Assembly: GCA_004519485.1 (NCBI GenBank)
Contig: CP038113.1
Span: 206,501 to 270,500, forward strand
Origin: Nannochloropsis oceanica
Taxonomy: Eukaryota > Sar > Eustigmatophyceae > Eustigmatales > Monodopsidaceae
Direction: 5' to 3'
DNA length: 64,000 nucleotides
Below the pieces are notes generated by a model, which had not been told where the DNA came from, searched no databases, and saw only the letters and a program-made list of their open reading frames with translations. This document shows positions 23,036-32,243 of the stretch, piece by piece (within the stretch, counting starts at the first letter, position 1; the number at the start of each line of letters is the position of its first letter). The position numbers and the translations under genes are program-made.

Positions 23036-23846
23036 GGATGAGACACGAAGATGGCGTAGATGAAAAGGACGCTCGACTACGAGCAAGATATGAGCGTGAA
23101 AGAATGAATGACCGAAGTAGAGGCGCGATAACAAAGGGAGAAGAAAGATCGAGCCATATCTCAATTCGAGACATTTGCTCTCTTGTCTTATTGTTTCTTT
23201 CCCTCTCCCTCTTTCTTCCTATTCCTTCGTTGTTCCTGCCTCAGCTTGTATCTCGATCGGGTGTGCATTCACGTCCTCTCAAGCAGTACAAGACCACCAC
23301 CCACCCACCATCCCTTTGAGGACACCCACCCACCAACCATCACTTTTACTGCCTCTGGGAGAAAGGAAGGAACGCGGCGATTTCCGACTGTCGTCTTTCC
23401 CATTCTTCTCTTTTCTTTCACAACACTCTCCTATTTCATACAATCCCCTCACCCACGATCCTTCTCACTATTCCCCACAATCCCTCTTCTCTCTTGGCAA
23501 CTATATATCGCATATATTTGATAAAATACTGGAAAAATGGACAAATCGTATGCCTGCGCTGTCGTGTATGATGGTCTCTTGCCCCTCTTCCTATCACGGC
23601 GTCGTGACCCCTGACCATGGCATCCAGCAATGACCATGGCATCCAGCAAGTTGGAGCCATGCGATACCAGAGGTCCTGCAAGCAAGCCGATGAACAGGCA
23701 GGGACCCATTAGATTCTCGCTTGTCAAAACAAGAAAGGATAGGAAACTCCAGTTCTCATTCCGCCCTATTGTCGTGCACCGGTGGCCATAACATACCTCC
23801 TCTCCCTTCCTGCCTTCCGGCCGCCCTTCTTCCCTTCCATCCAAAC
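23036..23846. other. Intergenic between convergent genes
   Basis: Two 3' flanks. Contains a perfect 19-base tandem duplication at 23612-23649 and pyrimidine-rich sequence. No gene supported. Confidence 0.55.
23612..23649. repeat. Perfect 19-base tandem duplication
   Basis: The unit starting TGACCATGGCATCC occurs twice head to tail without a mismatch, so the duplication looks recent. Confidence 0.85.
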
Positions 23847-23934
23847 CTAAAATCCAGGAAATGGACTACTACTGCTAAATGTGGGTGCAGCGGCCGCCGG
23901 TTGCTGCTCCTGCTGCGGCCGCTGGTAGTGGTAT

Positions 23935-23966
<32 letters not shown>

Positions 23967-26050
23967 TTGAGTTGGAGAGACGTCAAAAACACTAAACGGG
24001 TTCCCTCTCGGCGGCGGCTGCTGCTGCTGCTGCTGCGGAGATGAAAACCCTCCTCCTCGAATAGCAGGCTGCTGCTGTTGGTAAGCAGGAGGTTGGGAGG
24101 GAGGGAGGGAAGAAGGGAGGGAGGGCATGCCCAGGCCACCACCAATGCCCAACATCCCTACTATCGGGCCCGGACCCACACCTTGCTGGGCCTTGGCGAA
24201 GGAATCAAGATCGCTGAACGTGGAGTGTTCAAAAGCAGGGGACGGTGTCCTCCCCATTGTCCTTCCGCCCTGTAATTGTTGCTTGGTCTCTTCGATACGA
24301 AGTTGTCCGAGGTCCACAAGGCCGCCCCATTGGTCATCTTTGGCCTGGGGGGCGGGGGCGGAGGGAGGGGCGGAGGGAGGGAGGGGAGCAGTAGCGGCGG
24401 CGAAGTCACCGAAGTCGGAAAGCGCCGACTGCTGTTGTTGCTGTTGCTGCTGTTGCTGCTGCGGCGGGTAGGATGGTTGGTGGTTTTGCGGCTGGTGCTG
24501 CTGCTGGTACTGGTGCTGCTGCTGTTGAGGAGCGGCAAATGGATCGATGATATCAGCGGCAGTGTTAGAGGGAGCGGAGAAAGGATCGAACCCCGCAGAG
24601 GAGGACAAGGTGGTGGGAGGGGTAGGGGGAGCAAGGGGCTTGCTGGCCCCTCCCCCATCGACACCAGCGGGAGGAAAAAAGAAGTCCCGTTGTTGCTGTT
24701 GCTGCTGCTGCTGCTGAGGGGGTGTCGGTGCCGAAATTCCTCTGGGGTTAAAGTCATCGAAGAAATCACCCCCTCCTGCTGCTCCTCCGCCAAAGGCATC
24801 AAACTCTCCTCCTCCTCCTCCACCAAAAAAGTCGCCACCCAACAAATCAACGACAGGTGACGCCGCCTTCTGCTGCTGCTGCTGCTGCTTCTTCTTTCCC
24901 CCGTCGTCTACCGTGGGCGACACAACCCTCCCTCCATCCTTCAATCTAATCTCCAGCTTTCCCTCCCTGCTCCCCCCCCTCCTCCTCCCTCCTCCATTGT
25001 CCTCCTCCGGACTAACAGTCGGTTCCTCCCACTCTCTCCCCCCCCCTAGCCGCGGCTTATACTCATCGTACCTCTCCCTTTCCTCGCTCACATCCCCTCG
25101 GTCGCTGTACCGCCCGCCCCGCGCATTGCCCCTGTGGTAATCCTGGACCCCAAACCCACCCCCTCCTCCCCCCCTCCCTCCGTCCAGCCCTCCCCCGATT
25201 CTATGCACGCCACCCGTCACTCCGATGCCCACAAATTTTTCCCGCAGCCTCCTCGCTTTCTCCCTTTCCTCCCTCACCCTCTCGTTCTCGCCCACCAATT
25301 CCATCAATTGTTTGGCGCGTTCCCTGACGCCGGACCCCCGGTCAGTCATCCCCTCCATGTGGTGGAAGTCTACAAGGGTGCGAATCTTATGCAAATGATC
25401 TCGCACCTGTGAGGGACAGAGCGAGTGGAGGTGAAGGGGACGGAGGGAAAGACCCGTGGGAAGAGCGGCCAATGAGTATGAGGAGAACAAGACAGGACGG
25501 GGAGAGTCACATAAACACCGTGTCACTCACATCTTCCACCACTCGTTCCGCTCCGTTCTTCACCAGGTGGTCCAATAACGTCAGGGACTTGAAGACCGAG
25601 CGCCAGTTGCGACCTGGCTGGTCGAGTGCGCTCCAGATGGCTTTCATCACTTGGTGGTACCTGAAGGGGAGGGGACGGATGGATGGAGGGAGGGAGAGGG
25701 AGGGAGGGAGAGTGAATGCTTGGTATGGGAAGGACATAGCCCTTCGACCGTGACGATTTTTCCACGACCTTTCCTTTTCTCCCTCCGACTCTCCCTCCAT
25801 GTCGTCCTCCCTCCTTCCACCCTCTCTCATTCTCGCCCTCCCTCCTTTCCTGCTCCCGCACTTACTTCTCATAATCGTACGTGTCCGAGGCGATTTGATT
25901 CATCAACGTGGATGACGCCCCCCAATTCTTGTTTGATAGAGCTTCTCCCATCCTCTTCTCCATCTCGGTCCGGGGGACGATTTGATTCTTGGCCTCGTCC
26001 ACCATGTCCTTGAGGCTGGAGAGGTTGATATTATTGAAGTTCAGATTCAT
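23847..26050 (-). CDS. Epsin-like ENTH-domain endocytic adaptor
   Basis: Three exons: 26050-25866, 25660-25531 and 25406-23847, in phase (624 residues). The ENTH domain (about 10-150) shows SLKDMVDEAKNQIVP, EALSNKNWGASSTLMNQIA, TYDYEKYHQVMKAIWSAL, NWRSVFKSLTLLDHLVKNG, ERVVEDVRDHLHKIRTL, FHHMEG, DRGSGVRERAKQLMEL and ERVREEREKARRLREKF. ENTH domains bind PI(4,5)P2 and bend membranes during coated-vesicle formation. The tail is disordered and very Gln- and Gly-rich, with six or more CAG-coded Gln runs, and carries adaptor-binding motifs typical of epsins: FDPF and IDPF (DPF type) and a DLLGGD clathrin-box-like segment. It ends PFPGF. No ubiquitin-interacting motif is obvious. An alternative is an epsinR-type adaptor at the trans-Golgi. 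Confidence 0.9.
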
Positions 26051-27499
26051 GGTCCTCGCTTATCTGCGAGGGGATGGGAGAAAGGCGGGAGAGGCGAGTG
26101 AATGTCTGAGCGTCTCGGTCGTACGGCACGCCGGCTGTGGAGGGCACCGATAGAGGAGGGACGAGACAGGCAAACATAAATGCTAGCTGCAACGCACGAA
26201 TGCGATATGAATAGCCATGCGTGGAAGGGGGGGTAATACACGCTTCCATGGTTCACCCCCGATGACTTCTCTCCTTATCTAAACATCCAAATCGTCCACA
26301 CCGGGTGACGCGCAAGACGCCACTACTTGACGACAAAGGGGTTCTTACCGGGCCGAATAGCTCCTGCAGGTGGTCACTAAGAGAGTAAGATGCCCAGAAC
26401 AGTCTCAGACAACTGGGTGCGCAAGTGAAGAAGCGGACGAGAACGACTAACGAAGGACTTGAACGCGAAGGGGGCCCCTTTTCTACCCTACCCACTGCTC
26501 CCCAGGCGGAAGCTTTGTTCTAATCCTGTCGGTGAAGGGATAGGATCGTTTGGGACAAGAGGATGTGTGAGTGAGTGGAAAAGATGGTGAGTGTGTTTAT
26601 CAATTGGCGCAAGACCTGGTAGGGGCATGGCAGCAGCAGCCGTTGCAAGCCAGGCGCGTCGCTAAATCGTGCTCAACTAGCCGAAACCACTGGCTGCGTG
26701 TGAATTATACACTACAGAGCGTGTGGTGCGTGTGTGCGTGCGAGTCAGTAGACAAGACTGTGTCAACAGAGAACGGCAGCGGTATTTGATCTGCGATCAA
26801 GTCTGCTATGACGTTGTGAAACTGCTTTTTGCACCTGTTGAACTGTGGGAGGTCAAGTGCCTGCTTTAGTCGAGAAAAACAATTAGTCAATCTACCAATC
26901 AAGAGTTAATGAAAAGAAACAAGACAAGGCAATTGATCATGGTCATACATGTGTCAGAGATGCACAAGCCTCGAGATGGTTCAAATGCATAAGACCTGAG
27001 CGCCCTACTTTCGTAGTAGAGAGTCGGCCTTGTGCTTCGGTGCCGCAAAAAGCCCTCGTGGGATGCAAGGCCTTTTGAGTCGTGAGCGAATGCCAGCGTA
27101 GAAACAAACTCCTATCCAAAGGAATGGTTAGAATGGTTGCAGTAGAGAGAATTTAGGGACATCAATAAAGAGCGTGTCTGGTGATTCTAATCATTCCTTT
27201 GGATAGGACTTTGCTTCTACGCTGGCATTCGCTCGCGACTCAAAAGGCCTTGTTTCATTAGAGTGCAAGGTACGGACCCAACATTTTTTTCTTTTTTCTG
27301 CATGAGATTTTATTTCCTTGGCGTGAAAGCATTTGCTGCAAATCTCTCAAGTTTTTTCCGCGCTTACTTGATGTACATGGTATTAACAAGTCTTTTTCAT
27401 TATACCGTATCCGGCATGTGTTTGTTTCGATCTTTCTCGCTTTCTCGGACACACTTCTTCCTCTCGATCCTCTCTCCATCTTTCCTTTTCTCACCCCGA
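26051..27499. other. Intergenic, 1.4 kb, with a long inverted repeat
   Basis: Lies upstream of the epsin gene and downstream of the photolyase-like gene, both minus. Apart from the hairpin at 27066-27252 no feature is supported; short open frames lack homology cues. Confidence 0.6.
27066..27252. repeat. 69-bp inverted repeat with 49-base loop (hairpin or foldback element)
   Basis: The left arm 27066-27134 and the reverse complement of 27184-27252 match at 65 of 69 positions. The loop is 27135-27183. No target-site duplication could be recognised and no transposase is present. Its position downstream of the photolyase-like gene means that gene's 3' UTR, if long enough, would contain it. Confidence 0.85.
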
Positions 27500-29368
27500 T
27501 CAGGCCCTCTTTTTCAACTTGCCACCCACCGCTCCATCTCCTGCTCCCGCTGATGCAGCCGCGCGCTTTTTCACGCCTCCTCCCTTATCTTCTCCTCCCT
27601 CCCCTCCTCCCTCCGCTTTTCCCGCATCATATGCCATCTTCATCCTCCCCATCAAAGCCTTACTCACCACCGAATGCTCCACCACCGGCATAGGGTAATC
27701 CCTCCCTACCACACATCCGGCCGCCTCCTGCACAGCCTTTGGGGCCTTCCAAGGCTCATAAATGTATTTAACAGGCATCTTCCTGAGAACCGGCACGTAT
27801 TTCTTAATGTACTCTCCCTCCTTATCCGTCTTCATCCCGAACGCCACGGGGCTATAAACCCGGAAATACTGGTGGAAAAATGCGGACGCCGACAACCACA
27901 ACCAGTTGCCCGTGTTCAACGACCAGTCCGCGTCCAGTAAATATATCTCAAACACCCGCGCACCCTCCTCCCAGCTCTGCCACAGATCTCCTCGGGTCAA
28001 GAAGCAAGCCAGCGCATGCCTTGCCAAGTGATGGATCCACCCCTCCTCCCTCAACTGAGTCATGCAGGCATCAATAAAGGGATAGCCCGTCCTCCCCTCC
28101 TCCCATGCAGCTAATAACTCCTTGTCCTGCCCCCACGGGATCTGACGACATATGGGATTGCCCTCCATTTTGTCATAGTTCTTGGTGGCGTGCCCATGGA
28201 GGTAGTAAAATTCACGCCAAAGCATCTGACCGACCAGGGAGACAGGGGGCTGGGTGTGGGGGCCCTTGTGCTTCGCTAGGACTGAGGACAGGGAGTGATA
28301 GAACAGGCGGGCCGAGAGCGCACCGTGCTTGAGATATGGCGACAAGACGGTGGTGGAAGGGCGCAGGGCATTGGGGGAGGTCTTGGGTTTTTCGAAGGTG
28401 GTGATGTATTTGATGTTGGACAAGTGAAGGTCCATGCGGGCCAAGGCGGCGGTTTCCCCACCTGGGTAGAGAGTAGGGGCGTCTGTGTCCGGGTAACCCA
28501 TTTCGATGAGAGTGGGGACGCGGAATTCATCCTGGACTGCTGTGACTGCTTCTCCTTCTCCTTGATCTCCCCCTCCTCCTCCTCCTCCTCCTCCTCCTCC
28601 TCCTCCTCCTCCACATCCTCCTCCTCCTCCTCCTTCGCCCTCTTCATCACCCTTCCACAACGCTTTTGGCAATGGGGGCAGTATTACCGAGGCATCCACC
28701 ATTGGCACCACCGATGGAACTGGCCCCAGGGAACTAAAAATCTTCAAAAAAGATTGATAGACAGTCGGGGGGCCTTTGCCCTGTAACTTCGCCACGTATT
28801 TTTCGGGGTCATGTAACGTGTGGGAGGCAAAGGTGTGGACGGCCACTCCTTTTGCTGCGGCTAGGCGACAGACGGCATTGTCTCGCTGCTTAGCGTATGG
28901 TTCGATGTCGCTCTCGAATGTTAGTTTGGTAACGCCCCAGCGAGCAAACAAGCGAGGGAGGGCTTCCACAGGCTGGCCTTGGACGACATAGAGCCGTGAG
29001 CCGAGCTTCCGGAGGTTGTCATCGAGGTCTTGAATGGTTTGAAGCATGAACCGATAGCGCAACACGCCAATCTTCTCGGGCTTGGCAAAGTGCGGGTCGA
29101 GGATGAACACGGGAAAGACGTGCGTGGCGCCTTGACAGGCCTCTAAGAAGGCAGGGTTGTCGTGCAGACGTAGGCCTTTGCGGAACCAATGGATGGAGAC
29201 CACAGCACGGGCGGCAGTGGCTGCGGCTGACTTTGTGCCTGGGCTGGCAGCAACGGCGGTCGTGGTCATGGCAGTCGTGGTAGGGCCGGAAGGGAGGGTA
29301 AACGAGAAAACGCTGGGTAGGAGGCTGATAAAGAAAAGCAGCACGATGGTTGTACAGACCCGTAGCAT
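27500..29368 (-). CDS. Cryptochrome/(6-4) photolyase family flavoprotein, plastid-type leader
   Basis: Single exon, 622 residues, ATG at 29368. The photolyase/cryptochrome family binds FAD and uses blue light for DNA repair or signalling. The N-terminal antenna-binding domain starts VVSIHWFRKGLRLHDNPAF and includes VFPVFILDP. The FAD domain shows LSPYLKHGALSARLFYHSL, QMLWREFYYLHG, GNPICRQIPWG, GRTGYPFIDACMTQLREEGWIHHLARHALACFLTRG, LLDADWSLNTGNWLWLSASAFFHQYFRVYSP and YIKKYVPVLRKMP. Both His of HHLARH are present, as in (6-4) photolyases and animal-type cryptochromes. The leader is hydrophobic and ends SVFS-FTLPSG, a Phe-type cleavage motif suggesting plastid delivery. A roughly 28-residue Gly-rich insertion (coded by TCC repeats, about residues 247-275) sits in the linker between the domains. 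The C-terminus is short, basic and Ala/Gly-rich. Repair versus signalling cannot be decided. Confidence 0.9.
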   Translation of the reverse strand: MLRVCTTIVLLFFISLLPSVFSFTLPSGPTTTAMTTTAVAASPGTKSAAATAARAVVSIHWFRKGLRLHDNPAFLEACQGATHVFPVFILDPHFAKPEKIGVLRYRFMLQTIQDLDDNLRKLGSRLYVVQGQPVEALPRLFARWGVTKLTFESDIEPYAKQRDNAVCRLAAAKGVAVHTFASHTLHDPEKYVAKLQGKGPPTVYQSFLKIFSSLGPVPSVVPMVDASVILPPLPKALWKGDEEGEGGGGGGCGGGGGGGGGGGGGGGDQGEGEAVTAVQDEFRVPTLIEMGYPDTDAPTLYPGGETAALARMDLHLSNIKYITTFEKPKTSPNALRPSTTVLSPYLKHGALSARLFYHSLSSVLAKHKGPHTQPPVSLVGQMLWREFYYLHGHATKNYDKMEGNPICRQIPWGQDKELLAAWEEGRTGYPFIDACMTQLREEGWIHHLARHALACFLTRGDLWQSWEEGARVFEIYLLDADWSLNTGNWLWLSASAFFHQYFRVYSPVAFGMKTDKEGEYIKKYVPVLRKMPVKYIYEPWKAPKAVQEAAGCVVGRDYPMPVVEHSVVSKALMGRMKMAYDAGKAEGGGEGGEDKGGGVKKRAAASAGAGDGAVGGKLKKRA

Positions 29369-29615
29369 GCACGCTAGTGACCTGAAGCAGAGATCGGGTA
29401 CAGGAGGGATGTTAATGAGGGTGAAAGCGTGGCTTCGTTCGAATGTGCTGCTGTTGAGTAATGGACGTTGCTTGCTGAGGTGGCAAGCAACGGAAGTAAT
29501 CTAAGGGACCGATCGGCTTGAAGTGACCTCCTAGGCGATATTGCGGAGGTTACATCACTGCATTGCTTGCGGCCCCGCCATTTATACAACACAACACACG
29601 CATCAAAATACAGGC
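29369..29615. promoter_or_regulatory. Short shared divergent promoter region
   Basis: Only 247 bases separate the start codons of the photolyase-like gene (-) and the DUF501 gene (+), so both promoters and 5' UTRs must overlap or abut. No named box was identified. Confidence 0.5.
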
Positions 29616-31120
29616 ATGCGTCGCGCGTCACCGCCTTACATTGCCGTGCTTCTTCTCCTTGTTATTGCCATGTCTGCCTACAGTAAGTTAAATTCTATCA
29701 TACACCCCCAACCACACACCTACACCCACACCATTCCCTCCCTCCTTGCCTTGCCATTAGGTCTCACAAGACCCACAGTCACAAAATTCCTGGGCTTTGT
29801 GCGCGCTTTCTCGTCCTCTGCTTCTCATATCGTCGTGTCTCTGTCGCAGCAGCGGCAGCAGCAGTATCAGCAGCAGCGGCAGCAGCAGCATTCGAACAGT
29901 AGAAAGCGAGCCCCAGTCTCATCTTCACAGCGAACCGCCGCCTTTTCCACCTCTTCTTTTTCCTCTTTTCCGACAAAAGAGATCTTCGAAATTCCCCCTT
30001 TCGAGCCAACGCCCGCTACAGCCAAGGACTTAGCATGCATCGAAGACCGGCAGCTCTTGCACCCCATCACCTGTGCGGGCGGACCTCGACAATTGTGCTC
30101 GCATGGCTTCCCGCAAGCCTTTGTTTTTCACCCATCTAAGACAACATTAAATTCGGGCATGTTTCGATTGTGCTGCCCGTTGTTGGTCAAGGCGGTGGAT
30201 GAGTACGAGGCGAAGGGTATGTGCGGAGAGCGTGTGGTGGGCTTGTCAAAGAGTGCTAACATCTTCTCGTGTTTGCTTTAGGCGTCAACCATCTACCCTT
30301 TTGTCCGTCTATCCCTAACAGAGCTGTAGATTTAACCAGCACTATATATCCTCTATGTGTTGTCGCAGGTGCCCTCCGTGAGTGGAACAAGAAACTCGAA
30401 AACTCTCCAGAAATGCAGAGAGAGTTCCGGCGGGTCAATGCACGACATAGTGCCATTCGCAGGAGTTTCGTGGAACCTGAGCATCTAGCCCCTTACCTTG
30501 AGAAGATGGGAAAAGAGGGGGTGGAGCAAATATTGGCGAGTGGTATTGCAGGCGTCTCTCCGGAGAAGACGGAAGACTTGAAGTGCTTGCATGCTCATTT
30601 GGCTGATTACTTATGTACACGTGAGTCCCTCCCTCCATGCTGTCTCTCACTCGTATTCATTCTCCTCAATTTGTCCCCTTTTAATCGTCTGTTGGTTTTT
30701 CCCCTTCGGTTCCATACTTTCTCTTTTTTTCACACCCGCTTTAGCGACCACCCAACCCTCCCTCCCTCCTTCCCTTCCTCCCTCCCGTATTTCCTTCATC
30801 CATCAGACGACAACTTTATCGGTAAAGAAATCTACGAATACCTCGAACGCACCCGCAATGTACCCGTTACAGGCAGCTCGACCTGCTGGCAGCAGTGTGA
30901 TTCCTCCTTCGAGCGGACGGAGGACTCCTGGTGGTACACGCCTATTAAAAATAAACAGAAGCTCCGAAGCAAGTACCACAGACGAACGGCTCGCAAGCAG
31001 GAGCTGAAAGGGAAGGAGGGAGAGGCAGAGAGGGAGGGAGTAGAGGAGAAAGGGGAGAAGAAAAGGGAGGAGCGAGGATGGGAGGGACAGGAGTGGGATG
31101 AACGGCAAAGAAGGCCGTAG
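29616..31120 (+). CDS. DUF501 family protein with N-terminal hydrophobic leader
   Basis: Four exons: 29616-29682, 29761-30216, 30369-30620 and 30807-31120, in phase (362 residues). The core (about 125-255) shows HPITCAGGPRQLCSHGFPQAF, SGMFRLCCPLLVKAVDEYEAKG, LREWNKKL, HSAIRRSFVEPEHL and HLADYLC. This fits the DUF501 pattern of a Cys-containing start, FP, a CP-L segment and a helical tail, known mainly from bacteria and also found in algae. The function of DUF501 is unknown. Residues 1-23 form a signal-like hydrophobic stretch (AVLLLLVIAMS), so the protein should enter the secretory or plastid route; no clear Phe cleavage motif follows. A Gln/Arg repeat and Ser-rich linker (about 48-100) precede the domain. 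The last exon adds a charged tail rich in Glu, Lys and Arg. Confidence 0.78.
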
Positions 31121-31653
31121 ACAAGACGGTGAGAATGAGAATGAAGCAAGCGGTGCGCTCATGCCATGAAAGATACTTGTCCCACATTGTCGTCTTGGCC
31201 GTCCTTTTTTCTTTTTCTTTTTCCCTGCCATTAGTAAAGTGGTCTGTCTTGTCACTGCTCACTGTAAGTCGGATTGTTACTGTCTCTTTCGTGTCTTTTT
31301 CCGACCGTTTTTTGGCCGTTGGATGCATATTTGAAGGTCTTTGCTTTCGCCCCCTCTCTCCAATTTCTCTCTTTCCCCTCCTTGCAGTATCAATACCCTT
31401 TTTGCTACTTCTATTTCTTATTTTTGTTGTCGTCGTTGTTGATTTGTGTCACCGTTGCTCTCCTGCCTGCTCTGTCCATTCGTTGTTTCGGCCATCTTTC
31501 ACTTTTGTGCGATTTGGTATGTGTATCTATCGATGCTAGGGACGAGGCTCGAATTTGCTTCATCCTTCTATGGTGCGGTGAGTTTTGTCGCCCCCTTCTA
31601 CCCCCTTCTTTCCCCCCTCATCTTGCATGTGTGCGTAGTTGATTGAAAGTCTG

Positions 31654-31675
31654 CCGTAAAATATCTATTTTACGG
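31654..31675. repeat. Perfect inverted repeat, 10-bp arms, 2-base gap
   Basis: CCGTAAAATA and its exact complement TATTTTACGG are separated by TC. It lies about 530 bases past the DUF501 stop. It could act as a protein-binding palindrome; a stem with a 2-base loop is sterically poor as RNA. Confidence 0.6.
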
Positions 31676-32073
31676 TATGTGCGTATGCGTGTGTGTGTCA
31701 GTAATTCCTCTTCTTCTTGTTCTACTTCGCCCCCTACATATTCTTCCGTTTATGGTTGTGCACTTTGGCCTCGAAAAATTGTCTAAGCCCATGATCATTC
31801 ATCATCATTGTCAATGTCGTCTTTCGTCCTTGCTCACACACTTGGACACTAGTGCTCGTAGTGCTCCCTCAGTGTATTTTCTGTCAATCTGCAACATCAA
31901 TATCCTTCCTCGTCAACAATAAACTTTACTCCCTAGTCGCGTCCCTCTTCTGGATAGACTGATGCGATTCCCTCGTATTCGTCAAGCACATCGCGCGTCC
32001 TCCCTGTTTCTTCTATCGTCGTTTTCAAGTTTCTCTATCGCATTTCGTATAACTCGTAATTTGCCTCGCTGTC

Positions 32074-32181
32074 AACTAGTATTGGCCTAATACATTTATC
32101 CTTCCTCCATCCCTCTCACCAACTAGTAACTAGTATTGGCCTATAACATTAACCCTTCCTCCATCCCTCTTACCCTACCAA
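32074..32181. repeat. Imperfect tandem duplication, period 54 bases
   Basis: Two copies beginning AACTAGTATTGGCCTA and both ending in CCTTCCTCCATCCCTCT, with small differences in the middle. A third partial AACTAGT bridges the copies. Confidence 0.75.
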
Positions 32182-32207
32182 CGTCCCTCCCTAGCGTGAA
32201 GCAGACA

Positions 32208-32243
32208 CCTTTACCATCGGCTAACCCTTTACCATCGGCTACT
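32208..32243. repeat. 18-base tandem repeat across a stop codon
   Basis: CCTTTACCATCGGCTA occurs twice with period 18. The right copy contains the stop codon of the La-motif gene (complement of 32239-32241), so the left copy is a downstream echo of the coding end. Confidence 0.7.

Larger units (their letters stand above)
31121..32238. other. Intergenic between convergent genes, 1.1 kb, T-rich with repeats
   Basis: Very pyrimidine-rich on the plus strand, likely the DUF501 3' flank, then the La-motif gene's 3' flank. Contains a perfect 10-bp-arm palindrome (31654-31675), a 54-base tandem repeat (32074-32181) and an 18-base tandem repeat (32208-32243). No gene supported. Confidence 0.6.

Noticed and set aside
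24161-24850. Second long minus-strand frame inside the epsin tail, and plus-strand Leu runs
   Set aside because: CAG repeats leave several frames open; only the frame joined to the ENTH domain and carrying DPF motifs is supported.
31129-31642. Hydrophobic plus-strand frames (Leu/Phe/Val-rich)
   Set aside because: They arise from T/C-rich 3' flank sequence; no helix spacing or family signature.
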